In this document: positions 12,401-43,770 of the stretch, in pieces | Layout: every line of letters begins with the position of its first letter | How positions within the stretch are numbered: the stretch's first letter is position 1 | Assembly (NCBI RefSeq): GCF_041296385.1 | Contig: NW_027184085.1 | Location: forward strand, 1,308,501 to 1,372,500 | DNA length: 64,000 bases | Direction: 5' to 3' | From: Aphelocoma coerulescens | Lineage: Eukaryota > Chordata > Aves > Passeriformes > Corvidae | The notes under the pieces: model-generated | Seen by the model: only the letters and a program-made list of their open reading frames with translations | Told to the model about the DNA's origin: nothing | The model's database searches: none | Position numbers and translations under genes: made by a program

Positions 12401-12877
12401 AGACTTTAAAGGGAGTATTTCTTCATTCAGTCGTCATCCTGTCACCTATTTCACCCCACCCATACAACACCAACCCACCCTGTTGCGTGGAGGGCAGCGG
12501 GCTGAGCACACAGAAACACGGGGACACTGCCCGCTCCAACCCCCGGCCCTGTCCACAGGCAGATGGTTACTCACCCTGGGGCTGAAACTCCCCTCACCAG
12601 GGACCTGCCCAAGTTCAGGCTGTTCCACTGACCTCCACTTCCCTCCTGAAACGCCAGATGGACCAGCAGAATCGTCCCAGGATTTTAAGCCGTTACTGCA
12701 GTAAGAGTGGAGAAGCCGCCTGCCTGGCACTGCCCCCTCCATCCCAGAGCCGCACAGCTCACACAGGGAGGCACGGCGCTCCCAGGGAGCTGGCTGACCT
12801 GGGAACGCTCTCCCCACACTGGAATGTCAGCGTGCAGCACAGGAGAGGTGGCAGTGGGGGAAAGAGAAGGAAACACA
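9481..12877. other. Intergenic stretch without recognised feature
   Basis: Unique sequence of mixed GC content. No coding, RNA or repeat family recognised. Confidence 0.4.
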
Positions 12878-13130
12878 CGATCACTGAATGGTTTCGGAGG
12901 GAAGGGACCTTAAAACTTACGTTGTTCCACCCGTGCCCTGGGCAGGGACACCTTCCACTCTCCCAGGCTGCTCCAAGCCCTGTCCAGCCTGGCCTTGGAC
13001 ACTGCCAGGGATCCAGGGGCAGCCACAGCTGCTCTGGGCACCCTGTGCCAGGGCCTGCCCACCCTCACAGCCAAGAATTCCTTCCCAATATCCCATCTGT
13101 CCCTGCCCTCTGGCAGTGGGAAGCCATTAC
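12878..13130 (-). mobile_element. CR1 LINE, 5'-truncated 3' tail
   Basis: Begins CACTGAATGGTTTCGGAGGG and continues with the same tail text as the copy at 2009-2233 (GGGCAGGGACACCTTCCACT, ATCCAGGGGCAGCCACAGCT). Inserted on the minus strand and relatively well preserved. Confidence 0.85.
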
Positions 13131-15079
13131 CTTTGATCACACACTGGTTATCTTTACCTGCTCCATCCTGCAGACTGGACTATCACAGTCTCATTTAATC
13201 ACCCCAGGTTTTGCCCAAGGTATGCACCACCAGTGTGACCTACGCAGGAATTCCCAGGATGTGCGGCCAGGGCAGTGCCCAAGCCCTCACTGAGTGGCCA
13301 CAGCTGGGCTCTGGGCAGCTCTCACCCTCGGACACGGGAGCACAGAGGGGGAGCAGAGCTCAGCTCACACCCTGCAGCACCTTTGCATCTTCTGCCAGGA
13401 ATGTCACACGCTGCTGAAACTTACATCAATGTACTCTGGTACACACAAACACTTCACGCAACACCGGCATACACAGGAATTAACTCTGTTTTTCACAACA
13501 GCCTGTGCTGTCGAAGATGTCCTTAGCTATATTCTCCACAAAGCTTCATAAAAATTCATATAAACTTCCTCAAACACCCAATTTTCGCTGCAGCATTAAT
13601 CAAAGCAGCCATTCTGAGATCCTTTCGGTACACTTTATCCTGCCACAACCCAAGACCAGACAGAGTGAGACCCTGCGTGAAAAGGTTGTATTTTTAAAGA
13701 CAGAATCTTTTTTTTTCTCCTAAATTAAAAAAAACCTACTCTGAATTTAGCAATATGATTGTTATAAACCAGCTTCACCAGTGCCCAGATGGCAGGTTAA
13801 AATACCATATTGAGCATGGCTTCAGAAAGCAGAGGTGCACTTTCAGAGGACTCCATTCGCCCGAATATCGAACTGCTTCAAAATGTAACTCTGCCTTTCA
13901 GAACGTCAAAGGCAACAATTCACAAGCAAACACCATATGGAGCATTTGTTCTCTTCAATCCCTCTCAGAACCAGCTGAAAAAAAAGAACATTTCAGAGCT
14001 GAAATGCCTGCATGCCACACTGTACAGTGTTCTCACTGCAAGCTCTCAAAAGCTGGAGATGGTGGCGTGGAATTGCTCAGAGGGACAGGACTGATCATCT
14101 GCAGTCCAGTCTCCAAAAAGTCCACTCGTAAAATTCACTGTGTTGTGGTTTTACCCTGGGATCTGGGTGGGATTTGCCCAGGAAAATCTTCCCGGGATAT
14201 CCCCAAAGCCCCTTTCAAAAGCCAGCTGAAGCTGGTATTTTTATTACTGCAATGGTAAAGCTCTGAGGATCTGGTTAGTGCAGCTCTGCGATGGTGTAAC
14301 AGCTGCTGAATCCCAGCACGATCAAAAATAAACTGCAGTAAAAATAGTCACATATCTGCGACTGAGGAAGAACAATCAGTGGGGCAGCGACAGCACCGTT
14401 GGAGGCATCTTCCTGACATTTAAAGGCGTTTCTAAATCATCTCCCTGATGGATTCCCAGGCTGCAGCTTGTGGCCAGCGTAGTGGCAGGAGAAGATCCTT
14501 GCAAGGAGCCCCCAGGAGCAGCCCCCGTGGAGAGGGTTTTCCTTCAGAGGGTTTTTTCTGCTCCCTCTGCTGTTCTTTAAATAAAACCCGGAACAGCTGG
14601 GGCCCAGATTGCTAAATCCAGGCTGTCCACCCATCCCAGGGCCACGTGGCCTCGGGGCCCACCACGCAGCACCATCAGCAGCAGCAGTGCTCCTGTGTCT
14701 CTTTCAGCGAGTGCCTTCTGCAAGCCGACTGAAATACCTGACGGGTGATCTTGCACTGAACGCTTCTTCCAGCTGCGTGAAATGCAGGCGGTGACAAAGC
14801 CTGAATTCCCTGCCTGTGACCCTGAGTGCTCAGACAGCCTGAACCTGCCAAAACAAAGCTGTGAACAAAACAAAGGTGAAAAGCAGCCCAGCACCAAGGA
14901 ACCCCAGAATGCAGATAATCCGTGGGACACAGCTCTTCATGTTCGTTCTTAAAGGTCTTCTCCAACCTGGATGAATTCAGTGATTTGCGGAAGAAACCTA
15001 GACACCAGTACTGGAATGAACACTTCACAGTAAGAACAATAATAATTCATAAAATAATTACACACTGCCACGCAAGGAA
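13131..15079. other. Intergenic stretch downstream of MAPK4
   Basis: AT-richer unique DNA beyond the presumed MAPK4 poly(A) site. No feature recognised. Confidence 0.4.
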
Positions 15080-15095
15080 GGCTCAGGCCTTACAT

Positions 15096-15101
15096 TTTAT
15101 T
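15096..15101 (-). terminator. Candidate polyadenylation signal AATAAA for MAPK4
   Basis: Minus-strand AATAAA is followed 30-70 nt downstream by a G/T-rich stretch (GTGTGTAATTATTTTATG). This is the arrangement expected of a vertebrate poly(A) site. It is the first canonical hexamer after the MAPK4 stop codon. Confidence 0.45.
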
Positions 15102-16562
15102 TCTGTAAATGAGAGACAGATCTGGCTCGTGATCAGCTAAGCACACTCAGGTAACAAATTAAAGCCACCCCTCTTATCCCCTTTTCCCAGCATGTGACGC
15201 TGAGGTTTTAGAACAACATTAAATAACAGCTCAGGAAGCGAGATGGAAATTCCGGAGTGGCGGCAATGCGCTCCGTTTGCTCGTTGCGGAGTCAACGTTA
15301 CGCTTTTACTGCGGGCCCCCAAGACAATACTCTTAAAGCAAAACTCTTTCTTTCCATGGCCGTAACAAACAGTCCTGCAGGCCTCTGGGGAAGAAGTAAC
15401 AGCCCACAGAAAATGGCTTCTGGTTTCAGAGGACGTGGCCACCGCCACCGCCTGGCGAGGAGAGCGCTGGCGTGGTTTGACCGTGCCGAGTTCTCATGCC
15501 GGCGCCTCTCCGTGCCCAACCCAAGGGCAGCAGAGGGCTGTTCCATCTGTCCCAAGAGCTTCCAAAGTCCGCTCTCACCGTGCTGACCCCATCCTTTGGG
15601 TCTGAACTCTGCCGGCTCCCCAGCGTCTGGCTGCGAGCTGACGCCTCCGGCTGCAGCGCCGGTGCCTCTCCGGTCAGAGGATGGGCATTATCGGCTCCTC
15701 CTGTGGGCACCGAGGGGCGATGGGACACAGCTGTGGCTCCTGCTGCCTCCTCCTGCCCTGGAGCCTGCTCCCTCGAGCCCGGCAATCCCACTCCCAGCCT
15801 CTGCTGGCTGCTGCTGGGCACACAGCAAGGCTGAGCGGGACCGCGGGCAGCGAGCTGCGGGCTGCCGGGGCTGGATTGGATCTGCTCCAGTGCAGGAGTG
15901 GCTGCTCCTGGCATCTGAATCTCCCCCACCACCAGTGAAAGTGCTGAGCTTTAGTTGAGGTATATCAATTATCTGCAACACACCAGAAACCAAACCTCTG
16001 TTTCTGTCTCATTCCCCCTTTCTAAACCACTCTGGGGGACACCCAAACACTCAGAGCAAAGTCCAGAGACAAATGGCTTTGCCTTTCTGATGCCTTCTCC
16101 ATCAGCTTTGCCTTCCAAATGCCTTCTCCACCCCTGCATCTGGCCTTGCACCCCATCCCATCCCTGCAGCCGGCTGCCCTCGCACCGGTGCTGCTCATCG
16201 GCTGGAGCAGTGGCATTTCCATCACCCTGATGTGAGATCTTCACAGTAAGAACACGTTTTTGGGCTCGTCAAGGCCTGCTACAGCTAAACCTGCACCCGG
16301 TCCCGGCAAGAGAAGACACCAGGGTTAATACAGTAAGCACTGCTGTTAGGTATCCGAGTCTCACACGAGTTTTCTTCACATCTCAGAGCATTTAGCAGGT
16401 TGCTTGTTAAAAGGGTAGAAATAACTCATACAGGAGCAGTTAAATATGGGCCTTGCAGTTACTAATACAGCAGTTTATCTTTTACAAATGTAAGTAGAGC
16501 CACTGTGCCGGAGAGCACAGCAACAGCATGGCGAGGAAAGCAGAGACTGTCTTGTATGGCAC

Positions 16563-16570
16563 TATTTACA
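16563..16570 (-). promoter_or_regulatory. Pumilio response element (TGTAAATA) in MAPK4 3' UTR
   Basis: A perfect UGUANAUA match in transcript orientation. A second copy lies 150 nt upstream in the same presumed UTR. Function is inferred from the motif only. Confidence 0.35.
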
Positions 16571-16720
16571 CATCTCCCCTTTAAAAAGCTGCCGAGTTTG
16601 ACTAAATAGAAGTATAGAACATTTCTTCCATATACAAACTCTTGTTAGCTGATCAACTATTAAGGTGCTCAGAAGTGTGGATGAAAACAGAAGTTACAGT
16701 CCATCAGTTGTGTCTTCACC

Positions 16721-16728
16721 TATTTACA
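16721..16728 (-). promoter_or_regulatory. Pumilio response element (TGTAAATA) in MAPK4 3' UTR
   Basis: The second perfect UGUANAUA match in transcript orientation, upstream of the copy at 16563-16570. Confidence 0.35.
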
Positions 16729-17840
16729 CACAGTTGCCTGCTGACACCAGCATCTTCCAAAGATGCTGGGAGCCAAGTGGCCAGTTATGAACCTAATGCT
16801 GCAGGAACTGATGTTTTCTTCACAAGATCTTTGTCAGAAGGAAATCCAGAAGTACTTTAGTTCCTTTTTCAGTGGCAAAGCCGGGCGGGTGCCCTTGCTG
16901 AGTCTGTGCGCGTGTGGCTGGCGGTGCCAGGCAGCAGCACACCACGGGACACCCCGTTCCCAGCTCTCCGCCCCTGTCCAGCCCTCACCACTGGAATTTG
17001 CTGGTCTAATGGGCAGCTGTCCGAGGCAGGACTCACAGCACCAGGTTTTCACGCTGAAATGCATCGCATGGGCCCTCCTAAGTACTCGGAAAGCTCAGAT
17101 CCCCGTGCATCCCCCTACTGCACCCCGCGCAACAGAAGGGAAAGTTTTGGTGTGAGAAACCACAAACCAGCAAAATGCACTTAGCAAAAATTTTGTCTTC
17201 ATCAGAAAAAAAAACCACAACAAATCCCCAACGGCCCATATTTTGTAGGTCAAATTTCTTCCCCATTAACATCCTCAGAGAGTTATTTTTTTGTCTCATG
17301 GCCAAACTCTACCTCTAGTTCCATTCGCTGCTGACCGACGGCTGGCATCACTTTAATTCCACACCTGTACTCACACAGGTGCCTCAGAGGAGCTCAAAGT
17401 TTGGCATTTTGGGAACCTGTCCAACCAGGAGGGTATCTGACCATACTGAAAATGCCGATTTTGTCTTTGTCATCTCAAGTTGCTATAGAAAAAGAAAGGA
17501 AAAGAAGTTGATTTGACTACTGTTTGTAAACCTACCGTGTACCGTCATTTTTCCCCTCGTACATTTAAGTTTCAAACAGGTCCCAGAGATCGCAAGGCAA
17601 GATTGTTAAGGCAGTATAAGAAACTCAGTATTCCATTCACACCTCCTGATCCCCTCAGAAGCACTTCTAAGGCATCAAAAGGGGCATGTGGCTTGTGCGT
17701 GGCCTTTCCTGGAAAAGGCATTTGGTACAGTGTTAAAAACGGATGCTCAGTGACGGTCGGCAGCCGCTCAGCCCCGGGCAGCGGCCGCGCCATCCTAGAG
17801 GAAGAGGGAGGCGCAGCGGGGCTTCCCGGGCGTGGGTTCC

Positions 17841-35913
<18,073 letters not shown>

Positions 35914-36910
35914 TCAAAAACGTAGGTGGAAGTCAAGCCCCTCATTATTACTGACAGATGCCTGGGGAGGGCTCTCGCTCTGAGCCCATCACTTCAAGAC
36001 GACACGGGGTGAAAATCAATCTGAGGACATACACATACACACACAAGAGAGAGAAATAAATTGTTCTGAGAAATCAAGAGACTTTCCAAGCAGCACTGAG
36101 AAACACAGCCAGCCCAGAGATCTCAAGCAAAGCAGAGAGGTTCTTTTCCTGGAGACTAAAAAATCAGCACTGCTACATTTCTCGTTCCCTGCCTCGCTTC
36201 CCTCCTCCGGTATCCCGGAGATAATGCCGAAGCATGGGGCCAGTGGCACAGCCCCGTGTCCCTGGTGTCTCAGCGCTGGGGCAGCCAGCCGGCCCCGCCA
36301 CGGGGCAGAGCCCAGAGCAGCCCCACGGCTCTGCACTGCCCCAAACCCTCCCTGCCCATAAATCCTGACAGTGTTTTCCCCACCAGCAAGGCACACCCAG
36401 GCACTGGCTGGGCTTGCCAGCGGTCAGCAGAGCTTCGCCCTTCCCGATGCTCCTTTCTTGGCACGGGCAGGCCCCATCCTCCTCACCAGCACACATAGAG
36501 CCCAACAGCAGCACGTGTTTTGCAGGCCAAAACTCAGTTTTCCGGCTGCCTTCAGCGCAGAGAGTTTCCACGTTTGCAGTTCCTTCCCACCATCTGCCTT
36601 TCCCTGGCGGAGCCGAGTGCCGTCTGATGGTTACAGCATCCCGGGGAGCTCCCCGCGCTGCACGGCCCCGTCACCCCAGCAGGTCCAGCCTCACTCCTGG
36701 AAGAGAAGACAGGGATCCATTAGATACCCGTGCCCTGCCCACGTAACAGCTTGCTGACGGTGAACCGTGAGCAAAACCGCGACCTTTCAGAGGACCATTA
36801 GTTATCCCCTCCCAATGCATGCAGCATCACCAGCATTTTTCAGCTCCCTAATTTTCCATTTTCCATTTGTAAGACGCAGAGAACTGTAACTCTTCCTTTC
36901 CCCTTTGCTG

Positions 36911-36932
36911 CCTTTTTTTTTTTTTTTTAAAT
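36911..36932 (-). repeat. Poly(T) tract
   Basis: An 18-base uninterrupted T run flanked by T-rich sequence. No retrogene recognised beside it. Confidence 0.8.
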
Positions 36933-39202
36933 TTGCTTGAAAACGTTATGGAGCAATTTGCCAAGGCTGAACAGCGTGTTGCGTCCGCGACTGCCCACGT
37001 GAACCGTGTGGCAAAAATAGCGCAGAACGAGGGTACAAACCCGAAACAAGGGTAAAAACACTCCCTGCCGAGCAGCTGAGAGGGCCTAGGAGCTTTTCAG
37101 CTTATAACAACCAAAATTGCTCAGGCCAACGAGGCGATTTTTGCAGAAAAAGGCCATTTTTTTTCCGAACTGTCTGTGAGGATGTGACACCCCCTGAACT
37201 CAGGGTCCCACAGCAAATGTCGGCAGCAGCCTGGGGGTGCCATCCCTGCTCCTGTCTGAAATTACAGCAGGTAAATATGCATATATATATTTATGTATGA
37301 AGGATATAAGATTTGTTTTCTCACCCGCTATGGCATTAAGAAGCCATAACTGGTTACTGCAGACCCAACACGAGCTGAGGCACCTCTGGAGCATAACTCT
37401 GTACCCCAGAGCCTCTCTGCCTTTTGGCTGTGCCAATGCGCTCCCCTGAGCAGTGCAGGAGTCTCTCTTCAAGTGGGGTTTAAAGGAAAGACAAGCTCCA
37501 GAGGAACCTGCTGGCACCACAGCAGACCCCCGGCAGACCCCCAGCCCCCTGATGGCAGAGGCACAACGGGCAAATACCAACATCTGCTGGGGATGAGGGT
37601 GCGGATTCAGCCAGAGGATCCCAGTGTTTGGGAGATCTTCCCAACAAAATGTCACTTTCAGGTGGCAGGTGTCCACGCAGGGGTGGCCAGGAGCTGTTTC
37701 AGCTGGGAAAACATAGTCCAAGACTATGCAAGTTTTCCATGGTGGTTTTTACCTGCAAATACTTCACTTGGAAACAGAACGGAACAAAAGGCCTGGAGCA
37801 CGAGGAAACAGCTGGGCTTTTTTCTTCCAGATGATCAGCTCAAGGTTTCCAACCCACCATGTCTCCCTGCAGCTGTTTATGGATCTCAGTGGAGCAAGGA
37901 CACTCCCAATCACCCCCTGACGCCTCACCTTGCTGCACCCCATCCTCGCCCTTGTGCTGACCAATGCCCCGCGCCACCCCTGAGGGTCCTTCCGAGCCCG
38001 GGGGGACCTGCAGGGACCACCCAGCAGCACAGGGGCTGTGACCTTGCACAGGGAGGTCCCAGGTCACCAGCTGGTCCCAGCGCTGCTCAGAGGAGGAAAA
38101 TAAAATAGAATAAAATAGAATAATTGTGGATCTGCTCCCGCTCTGTTCTTCATGCCGGAACGATGCCTCTATCCCAGCCCTCAGTCACCAGCGCTGCTCC
38201 ATTAACCCCGCAGTGGGTTCACAGCCTGGTCCGGTGCTCTGCGCTCCCCAAGCTCTGCTGGTGGGACCCTCATGCCCGCGGCAGAAGTTACCAGGAATGA
38301 CGAAATACCAGGGAAAATATTAAATGCTGAGCAATCACCCACTGCTGAAGGCGGATGAGAAATGCAATGCTCCGGGGCAGCAGGGAGCAGCGATTTTAAG
38401 AGGGAGCTGGTTCACAGTTAAAATGTAGACATGCGGAGCATCTGACGGCAGGAGGATGTAGGCAGGGCAGGGATACCCTCTGAGGAGCATCTGCCAGCAG
38501 CTACCAAGCCGTTTGGCAAGTGCTGCCTGCTCCTCCAGTCGGGAAGCAAAAATAATTACAGCCTCTTTTCAATCCAGCAATTATCTAATGCTGGCTTCTG
38601 CACGCAAGGACTGAACAGAGAAAGCTGCTTGTGCCATCGGGAAAGCAGGGCAGGCACGGCCAGAGAGGTGCCTCGGTCCACAGTAAAACCAGGGGGACAA
38701 AACCAGATGGGAACAAGGGGAGAAGGGGAAAAGGGAGGGAAATAAATCCTGGGGCTCTGCAAGGAAAGAGCACCCCGTGCGGGAAGGTCCCCCAGCGGGG
38801 TAACCCAGCTGCGAGGCTGTGGAAAGGGAGCACGTGTTGCTCGAACCTCCGGGAGCTGCTGGGGGCTCTGAGCTCCACAGGAAGGCTCAAGGGCAGCCTG
38901 GATCCCAGTGAGCAACCAGGGGGCTGCAGCAGGACTGGGGCTTTCCCACTTGTGGCGATCACCCGAGCTTTCTAAGCCTGAGCTGGAGACCTCAGTCTCT
39001 GCACAGGTCTCCTGGATGTCTGACAAGGAAAAAAAAAAAACAAAAAAAAACCCCAAAATTTCCTACTGGCAAAGGGAACTCTGCGAAGCAGGGTTTGGGT
39101 CAACATGCTTCCACAGGGTGCCATGCTGGCTTCGAGACCCGTCTCTGTACCTCCCCCCAGCCCCCCACCCAGCAGCACCGCGCTGCCCAGCCCTCTGGCA
39201 CT

Positions 39203-39297
39203 CTGGTCTCGTGGGGGTGTCCCTGCCCACGGCAGGGCGTGAAGCTGAACGGTCCTTAAGGTCCCTGCAACCCAAACCCTCCCGTGATTCCATGAGC
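39203..39297 (+). mobile_element. Short CR1 LINE 3' end
   Basis: About 95 bp of CR1 3' terminus, with GTGTCCCTGCCCACGGCAGG, CCTTAAGGTCCCTGCAACCC and GTGATTCCATGAG. Heavily 5'-truncated. Confidence 0.75.
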
Positions 39298-39789
39298 CAA
39301 ATTCCAGGGGACTGCTGAGCCCAGGTAGGGGTGGATGGCATCCAGCGCAAGCTCCCACGCCAAGTGTCTTGGCTTACTCTAGACGCAATGGAAAGAAACC
39401 AAGCTTTGCCTCGTCAGCCTAATTATTAATAATTAGTAGAGCTCCAGAAGCACTGAAAGGGAAAATGCAGCTCATGAGGGGAAAAAAGGGGAAGGAAGAG
39501 CCCTATTTTTTCTCAGAAGCAAGGCAATGGCCTGCGTGGTGCTCCTGGCGCTGTCTCACTGCCCAGCTGAGCGATGGCCCTGCTGCAGCTGCTGCAATTA
39601 GAGGGGCTGAGGCAGAACCACCCTAAAAGGACGGCCCTGGAGCCCAGCAAGTCACGCCCCTGTCCTGACTCCCGTGGCTGCCTCTCTCTTACTGAACATC
39701 CAGGGAAAAGCTGCTGGCAAAGACAGGGAGATGTTCCATGGCCAAGGGACCAGCAGACAACAGGGTCCCACAGGAGTGGGGGAGAGGCA

Positions 39790-40345
39790 GGTCACGGGGG
39801 GATTCTGCCCCTCTGCCCTGCTCAGGTGAGGCCCCACCTGCAGAGCTGCCCCAGCCCTGGGGAACAACAGCACAAGGACCTGGAGCTGCTGCAGCCAGTC
39901 CAGAGGAGGCCACCCAGATGCTCCAGGGCTGGAGCCCCTCTGCTCTGCAGCCAGCCTGGGACAGCTGGGGGTGTTCAGCTGCACAAGAGAAGGCTCCAGG
40001 CAGAGCTCAGAGCCCCTGGCAGGGCCTAAAGGGGCTCCAGGAGAGCTGCAGAGGGACTGGGGACAAGGCATGGAGGGACAGGACACAGGGAATGGCTTCC
40101 CAGTGCCAGAGGGCAGGGATGGATGGGATATTGGGAAGGAATTGCTGTCTGTGAGGGTGGGCAGGCCCTGGCACAGGGTGCCCAGAGCAGCTGGGGCTGC
40201 CCCTGGATCCCTGGCAGTGTCCAAGGCCAGGCTGGACAGGGCTTGGAGCAGCCTGGGATAGTGGAAGGTGTCCCTGCCCAGGGCACGGGTGGAATGAGAT
40301 GCCCCTAAACTCCCTTCCCACCCAAACCATCCGTGACTCAGTGAC
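39790..40345 (+). mobile_element. CR1 LINE tail, well preserved
   Basis: Sense CR1 sequence from the conserved GATTCTGCCCCTCTGCCCTG through CCAGTCCAGAGGAGGCCACC, GGGAAGGAATTGCTGTCTGT and the 3' end near ACCATCCGTGACTCAGTG. It is nearly identical, in inverted orientation, to the copy at 52116-52545. It includes no intact reverse transcriptase. Confidence 0.9.
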
Positions 40346-41695
40346 TGACACTCTCATCTCTGCCTCCTCCACTTGGGACAACAGCAGACCCAACGGACCA
40401 GGCTGATCAGCCTTCCAGGTAATTTTTCCTGCCTTCTCCATTCTCCAAACCGCACCTCGCTCCTGACAGTCCACCAGCAGCCCCAAGGAGCCCCACGCAG
40501 TGTGCCTACAGCCGCAGCGCTGCTCCGGGGTCGGGGCACTGCCGCAGGGGAACAACCCCGGCTGCTCCGGTGTGCTGCTGCTGCCATGGGCTGCAGGGAA
40601 CCGAGGGGAGCGCCTGGGTGCCAGCCTGGCATCATCGGTCCCAGCTTCTCCCCTCTCCATGGCTCTCCACGGCTGTTGTAAAGAACAAGTGCTACTTCAG
40701 CGGCGCCCATAAACGCAGCAGCGACGGCACGCGGCTGCGGAGGATGGAAAACGCGGTCAGCTTTTACAGACCTACAGAGCAGAGCCCCAGCGGCCGCTCA
40801 GGCTGATGAGGCCAGCATCTGACACCCACTTAAGGAGCCAAATTCAGTGGGAGCTCCAGAAAAGCGGCAGCAGAACACAGCCAGCAGGTCCTGCGGCAGG
40901 GCAGGGCGCCAGGGTAACAGAATTTGTGTGCAGGGAAATACACCAGACTCGTTTATTTTGGTGGGGGCAGCCCAGCCTGCTGCTCGTGTGCTCGACAGAG
41001 GGCTTTGCCGGGTGCTAGAAGCCAGGAAAACAAAGGGACACCAGCTTTAAGGGATCTGAGTGCTAACTTTATTCCCTTCCCCTCTGCCACTTGCTACCAA
41101 TCCTGGTTCAGAGGTAGGGAAGTTTTGGGTACTTCCAGAAGGCACCCACCGATGGCTCTCCTGCGGTGCAGACCATGAATCCCCTCAATTTAATAAATGT
41201 GTGTCAAAGTCATCACTCAGACCTGCACCAGGGCAGGGGAAGGGAAGGGTCAGGAGCCCCCGTGGTGCCACCAGCCTGCCCTGCAGCCACCCAGGAACAG
41301 ATGGACACAGGGAGGTGACCAGAAGAGGATGTGGGTGCTTATACAGAGAGTTAAGCCACCAAATTCCAAAAAAACCACTCTGCATTGAGGAATAATGCAG
41401 GAAATGTAGAGATATTCCCTCCTGATGAACACTGACTGTATTTTACAGCCTCAATTTACCTCTCACTCGCTTTTTCACCGGGGCAGCTGCAGCAGCTGCC
41501 TCTGCACAGACGCAGATACCTTATAATTGGTACCCCTAGTGCCACAAAACACAGAGATGAGGGAAGAATTGAGAAGTTTCTTTTCATTCTCCCGTTCCCT
41601 CTCTCTCCCACACTCCTCTGCGCAAGGGAATTGTTTGCCCTGATGATGCTGCTGGGATTTGCACTGACCTTTCTGCTCCCTGCGCTCCTCTGAAG

Positions 41696-41765
41696 GCTCA
41701 GGGGGACTCAGGGTGCCCTCAGGGGGGCTCAGGGTGCCCTTAGAGGGGATCAGGGTGCCCTCGCA
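41696..41765 (+). repeat. Three-copy 24-bp tandem repeat
   Basis: Three units around CTCAGGGTGCCCTCAGGGGG. Confidence 0.75.
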
Positions 41766-42721
41766 GGACCTCTCTGCTGCCATGTCCCAGCGAGATCCCA
41801 GCACGTCCCAGCACGAGCCCCAGGGTGACGCCTCAGTGAGCTGTTCCCTGTCACCAAGCCCGCTCCGAGGGGCAGCGATCCCTCTAGCTGGATGAGTTCA
41901 CTAAAGCTCAGGAGCCTGAGCAGGATGTCTGTCACTAACAGCGCACCACGGGGGCTAATTAGAGCGGGGTAACAGCTTGCACTCCCTCTACACAGGGCCG
42001 GACCCCACAGGCCACTGCACCTCGAATCGGGCAGCTCTGGCAGGAGCACGACGAGATTCACTTCTTCCTTGCTTCCCTTCACCCCAGGATTGCTCTCCCC
42101 ACAGCAGAAGCCTCTCAGACACCCTTTATCCCTGTCCCACTGCCCCCGCGGCGCCTTCAGACTCGCTAAAGACCCGCCTGTCTTCAGGAAATCTCTCCAG
42201 GCTTCAGCCACAGAGCCGGAGTTACCGAAGCAGCAGGAAACAAGGACAAGGCTCCTGTTGCTCTCTGCTCCCACGCCAGCGACTGCTCTGGGGCCGAAAT
42301 TTAATAACCCCTGCCCATCAATAAACACGGCTCCTGGCGCTCAGCTTGCAGAGCATCCCACAGAGAGCCCTGGGGACGCGGCTGCTCGGAGCTGAGCGCG
42401 GGTGGAGGCACAGCTCTGCTCCCCTCCTGGCAAGCAGCCTCCTCCCTCCCCTGCTGCAGCTCAGGCCATGCACCACAGGGCCTGGTTCCCTGCTCTGCAC
42501 CCTCCTGCCTCGCCCAGGAGCTCCAGGTGTCTGTCATGGGCCCGGGGGCTCCCGTCCCACCCCTCTGTGACCCTCACACCCCAGCACGGACGGGCTGTGC
42601 TCGGCCCTGGCAGCAACGGCACATGGGGACACCAGATGTGGCACGGGAGACGCCAGGGAAACCGGGAAATCATGGGGCAGGAACCCACCCCAACAGAACC
42701 AGCCCGACCTCAGCAGAAGCT

Positions 42722-42848
42722 GCTCACAGAATCACAAACAGGTCGGAAAAGGCCTCTAAGATCACCGAGCCCAAGCATTAACCTAGCAGCACCATGCCGC
42801 GGCCCCAAATGCCACATCCAGGGGCCTTCAGAACACCTCCAGGCTCCC
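42722..42848 (-). mobile_element. CR1 LINE 3' end, older subfamily
   Basis: Starts with TCACAGAATCACAAACAGGT and continues CGGAAAAGGCCTCTAAGATC, then CATTAACCTAGCAGCACC and a diverged AATGCCACATCCA. This is the antisense 3' end of an older CR1 type. Confidence 0.7.
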
Positions 42849-43740
42849 CAAACCTGCTGAACACAGCCAGCAACCTGCTCCTCTCTGAAGGGCGCTGGAG
42901 AACAAGGGATGCTCCTGTGCTGTGTGTCCTCTGCCTGGGGCCTCCACCGGGGACACCCCGCCCCGGTAGCCCCGAGACCCTCACCAGCCCTGCACTCGCC
43001 GGCAAGCCTGGGACCGGCCTGGGAGCAAGGTGCAGGGCCAGAAGGTGCCGTGGGGAGCTGCTCCGAGGGAAGCTCCCGCTGATCCCCACCGGCACAGCGA
43101 CCCCCGGGGCAGAACCAGCCCCTCTCACGCCAGAGCTGGTTACAGCAAAGAGACACAGACTGCCACTCAAAGCAGTGACACTCCAGGCTTGTGAACGTCG
43201 ATTTCATCCCCCCAGCCTCGCCGGAGCTGCAGCTGCAAGGCACACCAGGTGCCTGCTTTCCCCAAAGCCTGTTTTCCTGGGCTGTCTCCCCTCCCCTGAC
43301 CACCCGGCTGTGCCAAACAACAGCCATGCAACCCGCTCGGGGGCGGATCATGTTCCTGTGCCTCTGAAAATACTTCTTACCGAGATGTCTTTGATGCCAG
43401 GAGCCGGGCAGAAACTCATCAACACGATGAGCAGACGTGCCGCCAGCTAAAAGCCAGGAGGCATCAAGCAGCACTGCCACAGGAGGAGGGCAAAATCTTG
43501 CATGAGCCTGTGGGAGAAGCCAGAGGGGAAAGGCAAACCAAAGAGAAACAGCAGAAAACGACCCCAAAGCCCTGCCGTGACCAGCAGTAAAACACAAAGT
43601 TTTCCCATGCACTCTAAACAAGCAGAGCAGCATCACCCAGCACTGCAAAGCCACCTCCACTGCCCAAATCTCACTCGGGAAAACAGGAATTCTCCTCCTT
43701 AACAGCTAGGGCAATTGTGGGCAGGCCAAATTACACTCAG

Positions 43741-43770
43741 AAAAAAAAAAAAAATAAAAAAAAATAAAAG
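43741..43770 (+). repeat. A-rich tract
   Basis: Three A runs (14, 9 and 4) separated by single Ts. I see no retrogene or SINE body directly upstream. Confidence 0.85.

Larger units (their letters stand above)
15080..17840 (-). other. MAPK4: Probable MAPK4 3' UTR
   Basis: Runs downstream of the TGA at 17841. I find no canonical AATAAA on the minus strand until 15101-15096, so the UTR is inferred to be about 2.75 kb. A weaker ATTAAA at 17357-17352 could give a short form. It contains two Pumilio-type TGTAAATA elements (16563-16570 and 16721-16728 on the minus strand). The extent is inferred, not shown by transcript data. Confidence 0.5.

Noticed and set aside
39652..40660. Open frames within CR1 copies (for example 190 and 217 residues here; similar ones at 12.9, 52.2 and 61.9 kb)
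   Set aside because: They translate the CR1 3' region antisense. The shared peptide text between loci reflects the repeat, not a gene family.
43741..43770. Poly(A) tail of a retroposed gene
   Set aside because: No coding or SINE sequence with a target-site duplication is visible upstream. It is treated as a simple A-rich tract.
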